Assembly: GCF_032854445.1 (NCBI RefSeq)
Contig: NW_027017981.1
Span: 106,529 to 170,528 of the forward strand
Direction: 5' to 3'
From: Liolophura sinensis
Taxonomy: Eukaryota > Mollusca > Polyplacophora > Chitonida > Chitonidae
Length of the DNA: 64,000 nt
Part shown: one piece after another, positions 12,912 to 25,258 of the stretch
How the letters are laid out: every line of letters begins with the position of its first letter
Position numbering within the stretch: the first letter of the stretch is position 1
The notes under the pieces: generated by a model
Told to the model about the DNA's origin: nothing
The model's database searches: none
Seen by the model: only the letters and a program-made list of their open reading frames with translations
Position numbers and translations under genes: made by a program

Positions 12912-12928
12912 GATGTCATAATCACGTG
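12911..12928. promoter_or_regulatory. CRE-like site plus E-box (TGATGTCA then CACGTG)
   Basis: TGATGTCA at 12911-12918 differs by one base from the bZIP CRE palindrome TGACGTCA. Four bases later CACGTG at 12923-12928 is a perfect E-box for bHLH proteins. The main alternative alleles, CACTTG in P, Q and C copies and CAGGTG near 12374, still fit the general E-box CANNTG. One copy near 22257 (CACTTA) breaks it. Binding is not shown by sequence. A 6-bp motif with two fixed dinucleotides can persist by chance in a homogenised satellite. Confidence 0.35.
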
Positions 12929-13046
12929 CCCAGCAACGGCTCTTACTCCATGGAAACCAGGGAAATTTGCAATATTTCAACAGGTGCCGATGCCTGGCTC
13001 AATTCCGCTTCTTTTGGCACCTTATTAATGTGGGTCTGTGGTCAGT

Positions 13047-13175
13047 TGTACTTTTTACAGCAGACTGTATCAAGTACCTTGTGTTTTTTATGTACAAATG
13101 GTGTGGTTTTTCTACACGTAGATAAAGACATTGAGATTGTCTTGGACTTAGAAGTAAGACAATTGCTGGGTGAGT
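13047..13175 (+). other. Exon-like interval: acceptor-like site, 109 bp, donor-like site
   Basis: A pyrimidine-rich tract ending in ACAG (AG at 13059-13060) looks like a 3' splice site, with branch-like 'ttattaat' about 35 bp upstream. It is followed 109 bp later by CTGG|GTGAGT (GT at 13170), a strong 5' splice-site match. A second donor-like GAA|GTAAGA lies at 13154. The arrangement recurs in most copies. Splicing of satellite transcripts is conceivable, but nothing here shows transcription. Confidence 0.25.
13084..13089 (+). terminator. T6 run, possible Pol III stop signal
   Basis: Six consecutive T residues occur in 'tgttttttatg' in most families. Y and I copies read 'tgattttta', reducing it to five. 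RNA polymerase III stops at such runs, but I could not find convincing A and B boxes upstream, so a functional terminator is doubtful. Confidence 0.15.
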
Positions 13176-13181
13176 TAAATG

Positions 13182-14279
13182 GGCTTAGCCCAAAAATTTG
13201 ACATCTTCTGGGCTACCGAAAAGCACATAACTTATAGTCAAAAGTTGAATATAGTAATGACCAGTCGCGATGGTACATAGTACAGTGTAGCCGATTTCAA
13301 TTAACAAAAAGACCAGGCCAAAATGCAAAAGTGGAAAAACTGTTCCAGTTCTCCTGGTAAGAGGCTAATCCGACGTATTTTCTGACGAAAAATCGAATGG
13401 TGCAAACCGCGTTGCTCTCCGACCAATACTTTTGGCTGTAGCGACAATTGAATGATCATTGATGTCATAATCACGTGCCCAGCAACGGCTCTTACTCCAT
13501 GGAAACCAGGGAAATTTGCAATTTTTCAACTGCTGCCGATGCCTGGCTCAATTCCGCTTTTTTTGGCACCTTATTAATGTGGGCCTGTGATCAGTTGTAC
13601 TTTTTACAGCAGACTGTATCAAGTACCTTGTGTTTTTTATGTGCAAATTTTGTGGTTTTTCTACACGTAGATAAAGACATTGAGATTGTCTTGGACTTAG
13701 AAGTAAGACAATTGCTGGGTGAGTTAAATGGGCTTAGCCCAAACATTTGACGTCTTCTGGGCTACCGAAGGGCACATAACTTATAGTCAAGAGGTGAATA
13801 TAGTAATAACCAGTCGCGATGGTACATAGTACAGTGTAGCCGATTTCAATTAACAAAAAGACCAGGCAAAAATGCAAAAGTGGAAAAACTGTTCCAGTGC
13901 TGCTGGTAAGATGCTAATCCGACGTATTTTGTGACGAGAAATCGAATGGTGCAAACCGCGTTGCTCTCCGACCAATACTTTTGGCTGTAGCGACAATTGA
14001 ATGATCATTGATGTCATAATCACGTGCCCAGCAACGGCTCTTACTCCATGGAAACCAGGGAAATTTGCAATTTTTCAACTGCTGCCGATGCCTGGCTCAA
14101 TTCCGCTTTTTTTGGCACCTTATTAATGTGGGCCTGTGGTCAGTTGTACTTTTTACAGCAGACTGTATCAAGTACCTTGTGTTTTTTATGTGCAAATTTT
14201 GTGGTTTTTCTACACGTAGATAAAGACATTGAGATTGTCTTGGACTTAGAAGTAAGACAATTGCTGGGTGAGTTAAATG
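13182..14279 (+). repeat. Tandem pair of J-type monomers (units 25-26)
   Basis: Both carry 'gtgcaaattttg' and the T-rich 'gctttttttgg', found almost nowhere else. Units 26 and 27 share 'tcaagaggtg' and 'taataacc'. Unit 36 (19513 phase) carries the same J signature and follows an I-like unit exactly as unit 25 follows unit 24, so units 24-25 and 35-36 are homologous neighbours about 6 kb apart. Confidence 0.7.
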
Positions 14280-17200
14280 GGCTTAGCCCAAACATCTGAC
14301 GTCTTCTGGGCTACCGAAGGGCACATAACTTATAGTCAAGAGGTGAATATAGTAATAACCAGTCGCGATGGTACATAGTACAGTGTAGCCGATTTCAATT
14401 AACAAAAAGACCAGGCAAAAATGCAAAAGTGGAAAAACTGTTCCAGTGCTGCTGGTAAGAGGCTAATCCGACGTATTTTGTGACGAGAAATCGAATGGTG
14501 CAAACCGCGTTGCTCTCCAACCAATACTTTTGGCTGTAGCGACAATTGAATGATCAATGATGTCATAATCACGTGCCCAGCAACGGCTCTTACTCCATGG
14601 AAACCAGGGAAATTTGCAATTTTTCAACAGCTGCCGATGCCTGGCTCAATTCCGCATCTTTTGGCACCTTATTAATGTGGGTCTGTGGTCAGTTGTACAT
14701 TTTACAGCAGACTGTATCAAGTACCTTGTGTTTTTTATGTACAAATGGTGTGGTTTTTCTACACGTAGATAAAGACATTGAGATTGTCTTGGACTTAGAA
14801 GTAAGACAATTGCTGGGTGAGTTAAATGGGCTTAGCCCAAAGATTTGACGTCTTCTGGGCTACCGAAGGGCACATAACTTATAGTCAAAAGTTGAATATA
14901 GTAATGACCAGTCGCGATGGTACATAGTACAGTGTAGCCGATTTCAATTAACAAAAAGACCAGGCAAAAATGCAAAAGTGGAAAAACTATTCCAGTGTTG
15001 CTGGTAAGAGGCTATCCGACGTATTTTGTGACGAGAAATCGAATGGTGCAAACCGCGTTGCTCTCCGACCAATACTTTTGGCTGTAGCGACAATTGAATG
15101 ATCATTGATGTCATAATCACGTGCCCATCAACGGCTCTTACTCCATGGAAACCAAGGAAATTTGAAATTTTTCAACAGTTGCCGATGCCTGGCTCAATTC
15201 CGCATCTTTTGGCACCTTATTAATGTGGGTCTGTGGTCAGTTGTACTTTTTACAGCAGACTGTATCAAGTACCTTGTGTTTTTTATGTACAAATGGTGTG
15301 GTTTTTCTACACGTAGATAAAGACATTGAGATTGTCTTGGACTTAGAAGTAAGACAATTGCTGGGTGAGTTAAATGCGCTTAGCCAAAAGATTTGAGGTC
15401 TTCTTGGCTACCGAAGGGCACATAACTTATAGTCAAAAGTTGAATGTAGTAATGACCAGTCGCGATGGTACATAGTACAGTGTAGCCGATTTCAATTAAC
15501 AAAAAGACCAGGCAAAAATGCAAAAGTGGAAAAACTGTTCCAGTGCTGCTGGTAAGAGGCTAATCCGACGTATTTTGTGACGAGAAATCGAATGGTGCAA
15601 ACCGCGTTGCTCTCCGACTAATACTTTTGGCTGTAGCGACAATTGAATGATCATTGATGTCATAACCACTTGCCCAGCAACGGCTCTTACTCCATGGAAA
15701 CCAGAGAAATTTGCAATTTTTCAACTGCTGCCGATGCCTGGCTCAATTCCGCTTCTTTTGGCACCTTATTAATGTGGGCCTGTGGTCAGTTGTACATTTT
15801 ACAGCAGACTGTATCAAGTACCTTGTGTTTTTTATGTACAAATGGTGTGGTTTTTCTACAAGTAGATAAAGACATTGAGATTGTCTTGGACTTAGAAGTA
15901 AGACAATTGCTGGGTGAGTTAAATGGGGTTACCCCAAATATTTGACATCTTCTGGGCTACCGAAAAGCACATAACTTATAGTCAAAAGTTGAATATAGTA
16001 ATGACCAGTCGCGATGGTACATAGTACAGTGTAGCCGATTTCAATTAACAAAAAGACCAGGCAAAAATGCAAAAGTGGAAAAACTGTTCCAGTGTTGCTG
16101 GTAAGAGGCTATTCCGACGTATTTTGTGACGAGAAATCGAATGGTGCAAACCGCGTTGCTCTCCGACCAATACTTTTGGCTGTAGCGACAATTCAATGAT
16201 CATTGATCTCATAACCACTTGCCCAGCAACGGGTCTTACTCCATGGAAACCAGAGAAATTTGCAATTTTTCAACTGCTGCCGATGACTGGCTCAATTCCG
16301 CTTCTTTTGGCACCTTATTAATGTGGGCCTGTGGTCAGTTGTACTTTTTACAGCAGACTGTATCAAGTACCTTGTGTTTTTTATGTACAAATGGTGTGGT
16401 TTTTCTACACGTAGATAAAGACATTGAGATTGTCTTGGACTTAGAAGTAAGACAATTGCTGGGTGAGTTAAATGCGTGTAGAGAAGAGATTTGAGGTCTT
16501 CTGGGCTGCCCAAGGGCACATAACTTATAGTCAAAAGTTGAATATAGTAATGACCAGTCGCGATGGTACATAGTACAGTGTAGCCGATTTCAATTAACAA
16601 AAAGACCAGGCAAAAATGCAAAAGTGGAAAAACTGTTCCAGTGTTGCTGGTAAGAGGCTAATCCGACGTATTTTGTGACGAGAAATCGAATGGTGCAAAC
16701 CGCGTTGCTCTCCGACCAATACTTTTGGCTGTAGCGACAATTGAATGATCATTGATGTCATAATCACGTGCCCATCAACGGCTCTTACTCCATGGAAACC
16801 AGAGAAATTTGCAATTTTTCAACTGCTGCCGATGCCTGGCTCAATTCCGCATCTTTTGGCACCTTATCAATGTGGGCCTGTGGTCAGTTGTACTTTTTAC
16901 AGCAGACTGTATCAAGTACCTTGTGTTTTTTATGTACAAATGGTGTGGTTTTTCTACACGTAGATAAAGACATTGAGATTGTCTTGGACTTAGAAGTAAG
17001 ACAATTGCTGGGTGAGTTAAATGGGCTTAGCCCAAAGATTTGACATCTTCTGGGCTCCCGAAAAGCACATAACTTATAGTCAAAAGTTGAATATAGTAAT
17101 GACCAGTCGCGATGGTACATAGTACAGTGTAGCCGATTTCAATTAACAAAAAGACCAGGCAAAAATGCAAAAGTGGAAAAACTGATCCAGTGTTGCTGGG

Positions 17201-17572
17201 AAGAAGCTAATCCGACGTATTTTGTGACGAGAAATCGAATGGTGCAAACCGCGTTGCTCTCCGACCAATACTTTTGGCTGTAGCGACAATTGAATGATCA
17301 TTAATGTCATAACCACTTGCCCAGCAACGGATCTTACTCCATGGAAACCAGAGAAATTTGCAATTTTTCAACTGCTGCCGATGCCTGGCTCAATTCCGCT
17401 TCTTTTGGCACCTTATTAATGTGGGCCTGTGGTCAGTTGTACTTTTTACAGCAGACTGTATCAAGTACCTTGTGTTTTTTATGTACAAATGGTGTGGTTT
17501 TTCTACACGTAGATAAAGACATTGAGATTGTCTTGGACTTAGAAGTAAGACAATTGCTGGGTGAGTTAAATG

Positions 17573-20317
17573 CGCCTAGAGAAAAGATTTGAGGTCTTCT
17601 GGGCTACCGAAGGGCACATAACTTATAGTCAAAAGTTGAATATAGTAATGACCAGTCGCGATGGTACATAGTACAGTGTAGCCGGTTTCAATTAACAAAA
17701 AGACCAGGCAAAAATGCAAAAGTGGAAAAACTGTTCCAGTGCTGCTGGTAAGAGGCTAATCCGACGTATTTTGTGACGAGAAATCGAATGGTGCAAACCG
17801 CGTTGCTCTCCGACCAATACTTTTGGCTGTAGCGACAATTGAATGATCATTGATGTCATAATCACGTGCCCAGCAACGGCTCTTACTCCATGGAAACCAG
17901 GGAAATTTGCAATTTTTCAACAGCTGCCGATGCCTGGCTCAATTCCGCATCTTTTGGCACCTTATTAATGTGGGCCTGTGGTCAGTTGTACTTTTTACAG
18001 CAGACTGTATCAAGTACCTTGTGTTTTTTATGTACAAATGGTGTGGTTTTTCTACACGTAGATAAAGACATTGAGATTGTCTTGGAGTTAGAAGTAAGAC
18101 AATTGCTGGGTGAGTTAAATGGGCTTAGCCCAAACATTTGAGGTCTTCTGGGCTACCGAAGGGCACATAACTTATAGTCAAAAGTTGAATATAGTAATGA
18201 CCAGTCGCGATGGTACATAGTACAGTGTAGCCGATTTCAATTAACAAAATGACCAGGCAAAAATGCAAAAGTGGAAAAACTGTTCCAGTGTTGCTGGTAA
18301 GAGGCTAATCCGACATATTTTCTGACGAGAAATCGAATGGTGCAAACCGCGTTGCTCTCCGACCAATACTTTTGGCTGTAGCGACAATTGAATGATCATT
18401 AATGTCATAACCACTTGCCCAGCAACGGATCTTACTCCATGGAAACCAGACAAATTTGCAATTTTTCAACTGCTGCCGATGCCTGGCTCAATTCCGCATC
18501 TTTTGGCACCTTATTAATGTGGGCCTGTGGTCAGTTGTGCTTTTTACAGCAGACTGTATCAAGTACCTTATGTTTTTTAAGTACAAATGGTGTGGTTTTT
18601 CTACACGTAGATAAAGACATTGAGATTGTCTTGGACTTAGAAGTAAGACAATTGCTGGGTGAGTTAAATGCGCCTAGAGAAAAGATTTGAGGTCTTCTGG
18701 GCTACCGAAGGGCACATAACTTATAGTCAAAAGTTGAATATAGTAATGACCAGTCGCGATGGTACATAGTTCAGTGTAGCCGGTTTCAATTAACAAAAAG
18801 ACCAGGCAAAAATGCAAAAGTGGAAAAACTGTTCCAGTGTTGCTGGTAAGAGGCTAATCCGACGTATTTTGTGACGAGAAATCGAATGGTGCAAACCGCG
18901 TTGCTCTCCGACCAATACTTTTGGCTGTAGCGACAATTGAATGATCATTGATGTCATAATCACGTGCCCAGCAACGGCTCTTACTCCATGGAAACCAGGG
19001 AAATTTGCAATATTTCAACAGGTGCCGATGCCTGGCTCAATTCCGCTTCTTTTGGCACCTTATTAATGTGGGTCTGTGGTCAGTTGTACTTTTTACAGCA
19101 GACTGTATCAAGTACCTTGTGTTTTTTATGTACAAATGGTGTGGTTTTTCTACAAGTAGATAAAGACATTGAGATTATCTTGGACATAGAAGTAAGACAA
19201 TTGCTGGGTGAGTTAAATGGGCTTAGCCCAAAGATTTGACATCTTCTGGGCTACCGAAAAGCACATAACTTATAGTCAAAAGTTGAATATAGTAATGACC
19301 AGTCGCGATGGTACATAGTACAGTGTAGCCGATTTCAATTAACAAAAAGACCAGGCCAAAATGCAAAAGTGGAAAAACTGTTCCAGTGTTGCTGGTAAGA
19401 GGCTAATCCGACGTATTTTCTGACGAAAAATCGAATGGTGCAAACCGCGTTGCTCTCCGACCAATACTTTTGGCTGTAGCGACAATTGAATGATCATTGA
19501 TGTCATAATCACGTGCCCAGCAACGGCTCTTACTCCATGGAAACCAAGGAAATTTGCAATTTTTCAACTGCTGCCGATGCCTGGCTCAATTCCGCTTCTT
19601 TTGGCACCTTATTAATGTGGGCCTGTGATCAGTTGTACTTTTTACAGCAGACTGTATCAAGTACCTTGTGTTTTTTATGTGCAAATTTTGTGGTTTTTCT
19701 ACACGTAGATAAAGACATTGAGATTGTCTTGGACTTAGAAGTAAGACAATTGCTGGGTGAGTTAAATGGGATTAGCCCAAAGATTTGACGTCTTCTGGGC
19801 TACCGAAGGGCACATAACTTATAGTCAAAAGTTGAATATAGTAATGACCAGTCGCGATGGTACATAGTACAGTGTAGCCGATTTCAATTAACAAAAAGAC
19901 CAGGCAAAAATGCAGAAGTGGAAAAACTGTTCCAGTGTTGCTGGTAAGAGGCTAATCCGACGTATTTTGTGACGAGAAATCGAATGGTGCAAACCGCGTT
20001 GCTCTCCGACCAATACTTTTGGCTGTAGCGACAATTGAATGATCATTGATGTCATAATCACGTGCCCATCAACGGCTCTTACTCCATGGAAACCAGGGAA
20101 ATTTGCAATTTTTCACCAGCTGCCGATGCCTGGCTCAATTCCGCATCTTTTGGCACCTTATTCATGTGGGTCTGTGGTCAGTTGTACATTTTACAGCAGA
20201 CTGTATCAAGTGCCTTGTGTTTTTTATGTACAAATGGTGTGGTTTTTCTACACGTAAATAAAGACATTGAGATTGTCTTGGACTTAGAAGTAAGACAATT
20301 GCTGGGTGAGTTAAATG
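17573..20317 (+). repeat. Dispersed block, proximal copy (units 33-37)
   Basis: The order is N (with the rare 'ggagttagaag'), Q (with 'gttgtgctt' and 'aaaatgacc'), an I-like unit with 'attatcttggacatag', a J unit, and a unit with 'ttattcatg' and 'cacgtaaataa'. All these rare markers except the J unit recur in the same order at 43917-46113, about 26 kb downstream. Confidence 0.85.
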
Positions 20318-23062
20318 CGCCTAGAGAAAAGATTTGAGGTCTTCTGGGCTACCGAAGGGCACATAACTTATAGTCAAAAGTTGAATATAGTAATGACCAG
20401 TCGCGATGGTACATAGTACAGTGTAGCCGGTTTCAATTAACAAAAAGACCAGGCAAAAATGCAAAAGTGGAAAAACTGTTCCAGTGCTGCTGGTAAGAGG
20501 CTAATCCGACGTACTTTGTGACGAGAAATCGAATGGTGCAAACCGCGTTGCTCTCCGACCAATACTTTTGGCTGTAGCGACAATTGAATGATCATTGATG
20601 TCATAATCACGTGCCCAGCAACGGCTCTTACTCCATGGAAACCAGGGAAATTTGCAATTTTTCAACTGCTGCCGATGCCTGGCTCAATTCCGCATCTTTT
20701 GGCACCTTATTAATGTGGGCCTGTGGTCAGTTGTACTTTTTACAGCAGACTGTATCAAGTACCTTGTGTTTTTTATGTACAAATGGTGTGGTTTTTCTAC
20801 ACGTAGATAAAGACATTGAGATTGTCTTGGACTTAGAAGTAAGACAATTGCTGGGTGAGTTAAATGGGCTTAGCCCAAACATTTGAGGTCTTCTGGGCTA
20901 CCGAAGGGCACATAACTTATAGTCAAAAGTTGAATATAGTAATAACCAGTCGCGATGGTACATAGTACAGTGTAGCCGATTTCAATTAACAAAAAGACCA
21001 GGCAAAAATGCAAAAGTGGAAAAACTGTTCCAGTGTTGCTGGTAAGAGGCTAATCCGACATATTTTGTGACGAGAAATCGAATGGTGCAAACCGCGTTGC
21101 TCTCCGACCAATACTTTTGGCTGTAGCGACATTTGAATGATCATTGATGTCATAATCACGTGCCCAGCAACGGCTCTTCCTCCATGGAAACCAGGGAAAT
21201 TTGCAATATTTCAACAGGTGCCGATGCCTGGCTCAATTCCGCTTCTTTTGGCACCTTATTAATATGGGCCTGTGGTCAGTTGTACTTTTTACAGCAGACT
21301 GTATCAAGTCCCTTGTGTTTTTTATGTACAAATGGTGTGGTTTTTCTACACGTAGATAAAGACATTGAGATTGTCTTGGACTTAGAAGTAAGACAATTGC
21401 TGGGTGAGTTAAATGCGCGTAGAGAAGAGATTTGAGGCCTTCTGGGCTACCCAAGGGCACATAACTTATAGTCAAAAGTTGAATATAGTAATGACCAGTC
21501 GCGATGGTACATAGTACAGTGTAGCCGATTTCAATTAACAAAAAGACCAGGCAAAAATGCAAAAGTGGAAAAACTGTTCCAGTGCTGCTGGTAAGAGGCT
21601 AATCCGACGTATTTTGTGACGAGAAATCGAATGGTGCAAACCGCGTTGCTCTCCGACCAATACTTTTGGCTGTAGCGACAATTGAATGATCATTAATGTC
21701 ATAACCACTTGCCCAGCAACGGATCTTACTCCATGGAAACCAGACAAATTTGCAATTTTTCAACTGCTGCCGATGCCTGGCTCAATTCCGCTTCTTTTGG
21801 CACCTTATTAATGTGGGCCTGTGGTCAGTTGTACTTTTTACAGCAGACTGTATCAAGTACCTTGTGTTTTTTATGTACAAATGGTGTGGTTTTTCTACAC
21901 GTAGATAAAGACATTGAGATTGTCTTGGACTTAGAAGTAAGACAATTGCTGGGTGAGTTAAATGCGCCTAGAGAAAAGATTTGAGGTCTTCTGGGCTACC
22001 GAAGGGCACATAACTTATAGTCAAAAGTTGAATATAGTAATGACCAGTCGCGATGGTACATAGTACAGTGTAGCCGGTTTCAATTAACAAAAAGACCAGG
22101 CAAAAATGCAAAAGTGGAAAAACTGTTCCAGTGTTGCTGGGAAGAAGCTAATCCGACGTATTTTGTGACGAGAAATCGAATGGTGCAAACCGCGTTGCTC
22201 TCCGACCAATACTTTTGGCTGTAGCGACAATTGAATGATCATTAATGTCATAACCACTTACCCAGCAACGGATCTTACTCCATGGAAACCAGAGAAATTT
22301 GCAATTTTTCAACTGCTGCCGATGCCTGGCTCAATTCCGCTTCTTTTGGCACCTTATTAATGTGGGCCTGTGGTCAGTTGTACTTTTTACAGCAGACTGT
22401 ATCAAGTACCTTGTGTTTTTTATGTACAAATGGTGTGGTTTTTCTACACGTAGATAAAGACATTGAGATTGTCTTGGACTTAGAAGTAAGACAATTGCTG
22501 GGTGAGTTAAATGCGCCTAGAGAAAAGATTTGAGGTCTTCTGGGCTACCGAAGGGCACATAACTTATAGTCAAAAGTTGAATATAGTAATGACCAGTCGC
22601 GATGGTACATAGTACAGTGTAGCCGGTTTCAATTAACAAAAAGACCAGGCAAAAATGCAAAAGTGGAAAAACTGTTCCAGTGCTGCTGGTAAGAGGCTAA
22701 TCCGACGTACTTTGTGACGAGAAATCGAATGGTGCAAACCGCGTTGCTCTCCGACCAATACTTTTGGCTGTAGCGACAATTGAATGATCATTGATGTCAT
22801 AATCACGTGCCCAGCAACGGCTCTTACTCCATGGAAACCAGGGAAATTTGCAATTTTTCAACTGCTGCCGATGCCTGGCTCAATTCCGCATCTTTTGGCA
22901 CCTTATTAATGTGGGCCTGTGGTCAGTTGTACTTTTTACAGCAGACTGTATCAAGTACCTTGTGTTTTTTATGTACAAATGGTGTGGTTTTTCTACACGT
23001 AGATAAAGACATTGAGATTGTCTTGGACTTAGAAGTAAGACAATTGCTGGGTGAGTTAAATG
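20318..23062 (+). repeat. N-G-Q-P-N block, first copy (units 38-42)
   Basis: It is marked by 'gccggttt' with 'cgtactttg' (N), 'gacatttga' with 'cttcctcc' (G), 'accagacaaa' (Q) and 'gggaagaagc' (P). It matches units 47-51 at a displacement of 4941 bp, exactly nine units. The TTG start of unit 41 is changed to TTA ('cacttaccc'). Confidence 0.8.
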
Positions 23063-24709
23063 GGCTTAGCCCAAACATTTGAGGTCTTCTGGGCTACCGA
23101 AGGGCACATAACTTATAGTCAAAAGTTGAATATAGTAATAACCAGTCGCGATGGTACATAGTACAGTGTAGCCGATTTCAATTAACAAAAAGACCAGGCA
23201 AAAATGCAAAAGTGGAAAAACTGTTCCAGTGTTGCTGGTAAGAGGCTAATCCGACGTATTTTGTGACGAGAAATCGAATGGTGCAAACCGCGTTGCTCTC
23301 CGACCAATACTTTTGGCTGTAGCGACAATTGAATGATCATTGATGTCATAATCACGTGCCCAGCAACGGCTCTTACTCCATGGAATCCAAGGAAATTTGC
23401 AATTTTTCAACAGTTGCCGATGCCTGGCTCAATTCCGCTTCTTTTGGCACCTTATTAATGTGGGTCTGTGGTCAGTTGTACTTTTTACAGCAGACTGTAT
23501 CAAGTACCTTGTGTTTTTTATGTACAAATGGTGTGGTTTTTCTACACGTAGATAAAGACATTGAGATTGTCTTGGACTTAGAAGTAAGACAATTGCTGGG
23601 TGAGTTAAATGCGCTGAGCCAAAACATTTGAGGTCTTCTGGGCTACCGAAGGCCACATAACTTATAGTCAAAAGTTGAATGTAGTAATGACCAGTCGCGA
23701 TGGTACATAGTACAGTGTAGCCGATTTCAATTAACAAAAAGACCAGGCAAAAATGCAAAAGTGGAAAAACTGTTCCAGTGCTGCTGGTAAGAGGCTAATC
23801 CGACGTATTTTGTGACGAAAAATCGAATGGTGCAAACCGCGTTGCTCTCCGATCAATACTTTTGGCTGTAGCGACAATTGAATGATCATTGATGTCATAA
23901 TCACGTGCCCAGCAACGGCTCTTACTCCATGGAAACCAGGGAAATTTGCAATTTTTCAACTGCTGCCGATGTCTGGCTCAATTCCGCATCTTTTGGCACC
24001 TTATTAATGTGGGCCTGTGGTCAGTTGTACATTTTACAGCAGACTGTATCAAGTACCTTGTGTTTTTTATGTACAAATGGTGTGGTTGTTCTACAAGTAG
24101 ATAAAGACATTGAGATTGTCTTGGACTTAGAAGTAAGACAATTGCTGGGTGATTTAAATTAGCTTAGCGCAAATATTTGACGTCTTCTGGGCTACCGAAA
24201 AGCACATAACTTATAGTCAAAAGTTGAATATAGTAATGACCAGTCGCGATGGTACATAGTACAGTGTAGCCGATTTCAATTAACAAAAAGACCAGGCAAA
24301 AATGCAAAAGTGGAAAAACTGTTCCAGTGTTGCTGGTAAGAGGCTAATCCGACGTATTTTGTGACGAGAAATCGAATGGTGCAAACCGCGTTACTCTCCG
24401 ACCAATACTTTTGGCTGTAGCGACAATTGAATGATCATTGATGTCATAATCACGTGCCCAGCAACGGCTCTTACTCCATGGAAACCAGGGAAATTTGCAA
24501 TATTTCAACAGGTGCCGATGCCTAGCTCAATTTCGCTTCTTTTGGCACCTTATTAATGTGGGTCTGTGGTCAGTTGTACTTTTTACAGCAGACTGTATCA
24601 AGTACCTTGTGATTTTTATGTACAAATGGTGTGGTTTTTCTACACGTAGATAAAGACTTTGAGATTGTCTTGGACTTAGAAGTAAGACAAATGCTGGGTG
24701 AGTTAAATG
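23063..24709 (+). repeat. M-V-I trimer, single ancestral-looking copy (units 43-45)
   Basis: M has 'tggaatccaagg', V ends in 'ggtgatttaaattagc', and I has 'atatttcaacagg' with 'tgtgattttt' and 'caaatgctggg'. The same trimer appears twice in tandem at 46114-49406. Confidence 0.8.
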
Positions 24710-25258
24710 GGGTTAGCCCAAAGATTTGACATCTTCTGGGCTACCGAAAAGCACATAACTTATAGTCAAAAGTTGAATATAGTAATGACCAGTCGCGATG
24801 GTACATAGTACAGTGTAGCCGATTTCAATTAACAAAAAGACCAGGCAAAAATGCAAAAGTGGAAAAACTGTTCCAGTGTTGCTGGTAAGAGGCTATTCCG
24901 ACGTATTTTGTGACGAGAAATCGAATGGTGCAAACCGCGTTGCTCTCCGACCAATACTTTTGGCTGTAGCGACAATTGAATGATCATTAATGTCATAACC
25001 ACTTGCCCAGCAACGGATCTTACTCCATGGAAACCAGAGAAATTTGCAATTTTTCAACTGCTGCCGATGCCTGGCTCAATTCCGCTTCTTTTGGCACCTT
25101 ATTAATGTGGGCCTGTGGTCAGTTGTACTTTTTACAGCAGACTGTATCAAGTACCTTGTGTTTTTTATGTACAAATGGTGTGGTTTTTCTACACGTAGAT
25201 AAAGACATTGAGATTGTCTTGGACTTAGAAGTAAGACAATTGCTGGGTGAGTTAAATG
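24710..25258 (+). repeat. Single P-type monomer with a W/M-like 5' part (unit 46)
   Basis: The 5' part reads 'ctattccgacg' after 'gaaaagcac', as in the unit that follows I copies. From 'cattaatgtcataaccacttg' onward it is a normal P copy ending gcgcctagag. This makes it another mosaic monomer linking the trimer to the N-G block. Confidence 0.65.

Larger units (their letters stand above)
12633..13181 (+). repeat. Representative 549-bp monomer (unit 24)
   Basis: This copy is close to the common sequence and free of indels, so its landmarks apply to other units by adding multiples of 549. In order it holds a 6-bp-arm hairpin at its left edge, a bulged hairpin 20 bp further on, a GTAC-ATA-GTAC repeat, a GTAAGA donor-like site, the AATGATCATT palindrome, a CRE-like TGATGTCA, a CACGTG E-box, a plus-strand reading frame, a pyrimidine-rich AG acceptor-like site, a T6 run and a GTGAGT donor-like site. 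I see no shorter internal tandem repeat inside the monomer. Confidence 0.9.
12926..13201 (+). other. Recurrent 91-codon open frame, probably non-coding (representative)
   Basis: The frame runs from a GTG (TTG in other families), meets its first ATG at codon 9 (12950), and stops 20 bp into the next unit. A similar open frame survives in roughly two thirds of the copies. Y and I copies close it early with a TGA in 'tgtgattttt', K copies lose one T and shift frame, and indel-bearing copies are broken. Family-defining variants inside it are largely amino-acid-changing (Ser/Pro, Ala-Trp/Val-Cys, Thr-Asn-Gly/Ala-Asn-Phe, Val/Asp), which is not what purifying selection on protein looks like. The middle, residues about 30 to 62, is moderately hydrophobic. 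I recognise no domain. It is most likely a chance frame spread by satellite homogenisation. Confidence 0.3.
9340..17572 (+). repeat. Older mixed region of the array (units 18-32)
   Basis: Copies here are more diverse and the order is less regular. Recognisable echoes are unit 19 with unit 24 (five units apart), units 20-21 with units 27-28 (seven apart), and a tandem pair of J copies, units 25 and 26, which share 'gtgcaaattttg' and a cttttttttgg run. Private changes are common: a stop in unit 22 ('acagtagactg'), 'tggttagttg' in unit 23, and 'cagtctggcc' in unit 20. It reads as a region where older HORs have decayed. Confidence 0.8.

Noticed and set aside
12631-13181. Helitron or other transposon as the monomer
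   Set aside because: No TC...CTRR termini, terminal inverted repeats, target-site duplications or transposase fragments were seen.
13377-13425. Hammerhead-ribozyme-like core: 'ctgacga' followed by 'cgaatgg' and a GGT-GCAA-ACC mini-hairpin in K-type copies
   Set aside because: There is no stem II, no pairing for stem I, the A15.1-U16.1 pair is replaced by T and G, and most families read 'gtgacga', losing the essential C3.
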